Positions 63,176 through 64,000 of a stretch of 64,000 nucleotides of DNA are shown here, in pieces. The stretch is from the NCBI GenBank assembly GCA_044507695.1, contig JBIQJD010000001.1, forward strand, positions 1-64,000. Direction: 5' to 3'. Position 1 is the stretch's first letter. Each line of letters starts with the position of its first letter. Position numbers and translations under genes: made by a program. Source of the stretch: JBIQJD01 sp044507695. Lineage in GTDB: Bacteria > Bacteroidota > Ignavibacteria > Ignavibacteriales > Ignavibacteriaceae. The notes beneath the pieces are model-generated. The model saw nothing but the letters and a program-made list of their open reading frames with translations, made no database searches and was not told the origin of the DNA.

Positions 63176-64000
63176 CACGGGAATTTTCATCTCAACAATT
63201 TCCCTTCCAAAATTTTTTAACTGAGGCAATACTTTCTTCTTATCACCAACAATAACAATCATTGCCTTATCAGGAAAAATATTATTAACTGCCGCAGCAT
63301 TTACATCATCAATAGTTACATGTTTTATATTATCAAGATAAGAATCAAAATAATTATCAGGTAAGGAATGAATGACAATTGCGGCAAGATTAGCAGCAAT
63401 CTGCCTGTTTGTTTCAAAATTTGAAGGGAATTTTCTGATTATTGAAGATTGTGCAAATGCAAGTTCTTCAAACATAACACCGTGTCTTATTCTTTCAAGT
63501 TCCTGCAAAAGTTCTCTTACCGCACTTCCGGTATTTTCAACCCCAACAGAAGTTGATGTATAAAAGTAAGCAGCATCCTTGTAATAACTGAAGCGGGAGA
63601 AAGCACCATAGGTATAACCTTTATCTTCACGCAAATTTAAATTAATTCTGCTGGAGAATTGCCCGCCGAGAATTGTGTTTAAAATATTTTTATGAAAATA
63701 ATCCGGTGACTTTCGTATTGAAGATAAATGCCCGATTCTTATCTCACTCTGCACAGCATTTTCTTTATGCACGAGAAGAATTCTTTTTTCATCCGGAGGC
63801 GGATTAAAAGAAATTACCTCCTTATCAGGTTCTGTTCTCCATTCAGCAAGATGATGATTCAGTTTTTCTTTTACTTCAGATTCATTGGAATCTCCCACAA
63901 CGATCATTACAGAATTAAGCGGAGAAATATATTTGAAGTAAAAATCTTTCAGTTCGTTGCTGCCGGAGATATTTTCAATATTATTTTTGCTGCCAATAAC
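63170..64000 (-). CDS. M16 family peptidase-like protein, C-terminal part (runs off window)
   Basis: The frame is open to the window edge, so the gene begins beyond 64000. The visible 276 residues are the second (non-catalytic) M16 domain: SVMIVVGDSNESEVKEKL, then VQSEIRIGHLSSIRKSPDYFHKNILNTILGGQFSSRINLNLREDKGYTYGAFS, the RxxxGYTY-type substrate-binding segment. The zinc motif HxxEH belongs to the first domain or a partner and is not visible. It is probably an exported or periplasmic peptidase. Confidence 0.9.
   Translation of the reverse strand, partial: VIGSKNNIENISGSNELKDFYFKYISPLNSVMIVVGDSNESEVKEKLNHHLAEWRTEPDKEVISFNPPPDEKRILLVHKENAVQSEIRIGHLSSIRKSPDYFHKNILNTILGGQFSSRINLNLREDKGYTYGAFSRFSYYKDAAYFYTSTSVGVENTGSAVRELLQELERIRHGVMFEELAFAQSSIIRKFPSNFETNRQIAANLAAIVIHSLPDNYFDSYLDNIKHVTIDDVNAAAVNNIFPDKAMIVIVGDKKKVLPQLKNFGREIVEMKIPVL

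Noticed and set aside
1..64000. CRISPR array, tRNA or rRNA genes
   Set aside because: No regularly spaced identical repeats, no cloverleaf-like or rRNA-like sequence was noticed on either strand by reading; a covariance search was not possible.

Overview
The window looks like chromosomal DNA of a Gram-negative bacterium of the FCB group, most likely an Ignavibacteria/Ignavibacteriales relative. This is an inference from content. The DNA is AT-rich, and six proteins carry the type A C-terminal sorting domain of the type IX secretion system (T9SS; an NPFNP-type start and a final KMIL-type end). Signal peptides, lipoboxes, a TonB-dependent receptor and a TPR/beta-barrel exporter all imply an outer membrane. 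No rRNA, tRNA or CRISPR array was seen.

Layout. 1-3.8 kb: two secreted-protein genes broken by single-base frameshifts (one an M6-like metalloprotease) and an AraC-type regulator. 4-6 kb: a LolA-like protein and a threonine dehydratase. 6-10.7 kb: two large T9SS cargo proteins. 10.7-16.7 kb: a surface-acylation module made of two SGNH hydrolases, a fatty-acyl-AMP ligase, an acyl carrier protein and an MBOAT acyltransferase; this is the same parts list as DltD, DltA, DltC and DltB. 17-23.2 kb: two more T9SS cargo genes, a 40-bp remnant of a lost cargo gene and a TonB-dependent receptor. 23.4-28.3 kb: a murein-peptide recycling pair (NlpC/P60 peptidase plus a Tat-exported dipeptide epimerase), a fatty acid hydroxylase and a GH9 endoglucanase lipoprotein.

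28.3-34.3 kb is an accessory island with REPIN-like palindromes, an intact IS3-family element sitting between two truncated genes, a gene broken in an A9 tract, and orphan genes. Two promoter regions in this island share a GTAAC-N4-GTTAC dyad upstream of a sigma-54-like -24/-12 element.

34.6-50 kb is an exopolysaccharide synthesis and export locus. It holds a RAD55/KaiC-like ATPase with an altered Walker A motif, a PgaA/BcsC-like TPR porin, an SGNH protein paralogous to the one in the acylation module, a processive family 2 glycosyltransferase, a small membrane protein, a membrane-anchored protein with a motif-less deacetylase fold, an Fn3 lipoprotein, a five-PAS hybrid kinase with an eroded ATPase domain, and a separate deacetylase with intact motifs. 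50-54.7 kb carries DUF2279, GNAT and receiver-only genes plus a PAS kinase/NtrC-type sigma-54 activator pair. 55-64 kb is mostly housekeeping: aldehyde dehydrogenase, MgtC/DUF4010 protein, TruA, DUF2231 protein, enoyl-CoA hydratase and an M16 peptidase that runs off the end.

How the parts may work together (inference): the polysaccharide locus makes and exports a surface glycan, and the Dlt-like module loads an acyl group onto a carrier and passes it across the membrane. The paralogous SGNH proteins suggest both act on the same or similar glycans. Sigma-54 regulation may link the island, the glycosyltransferase operon and the NtrC-type activator.
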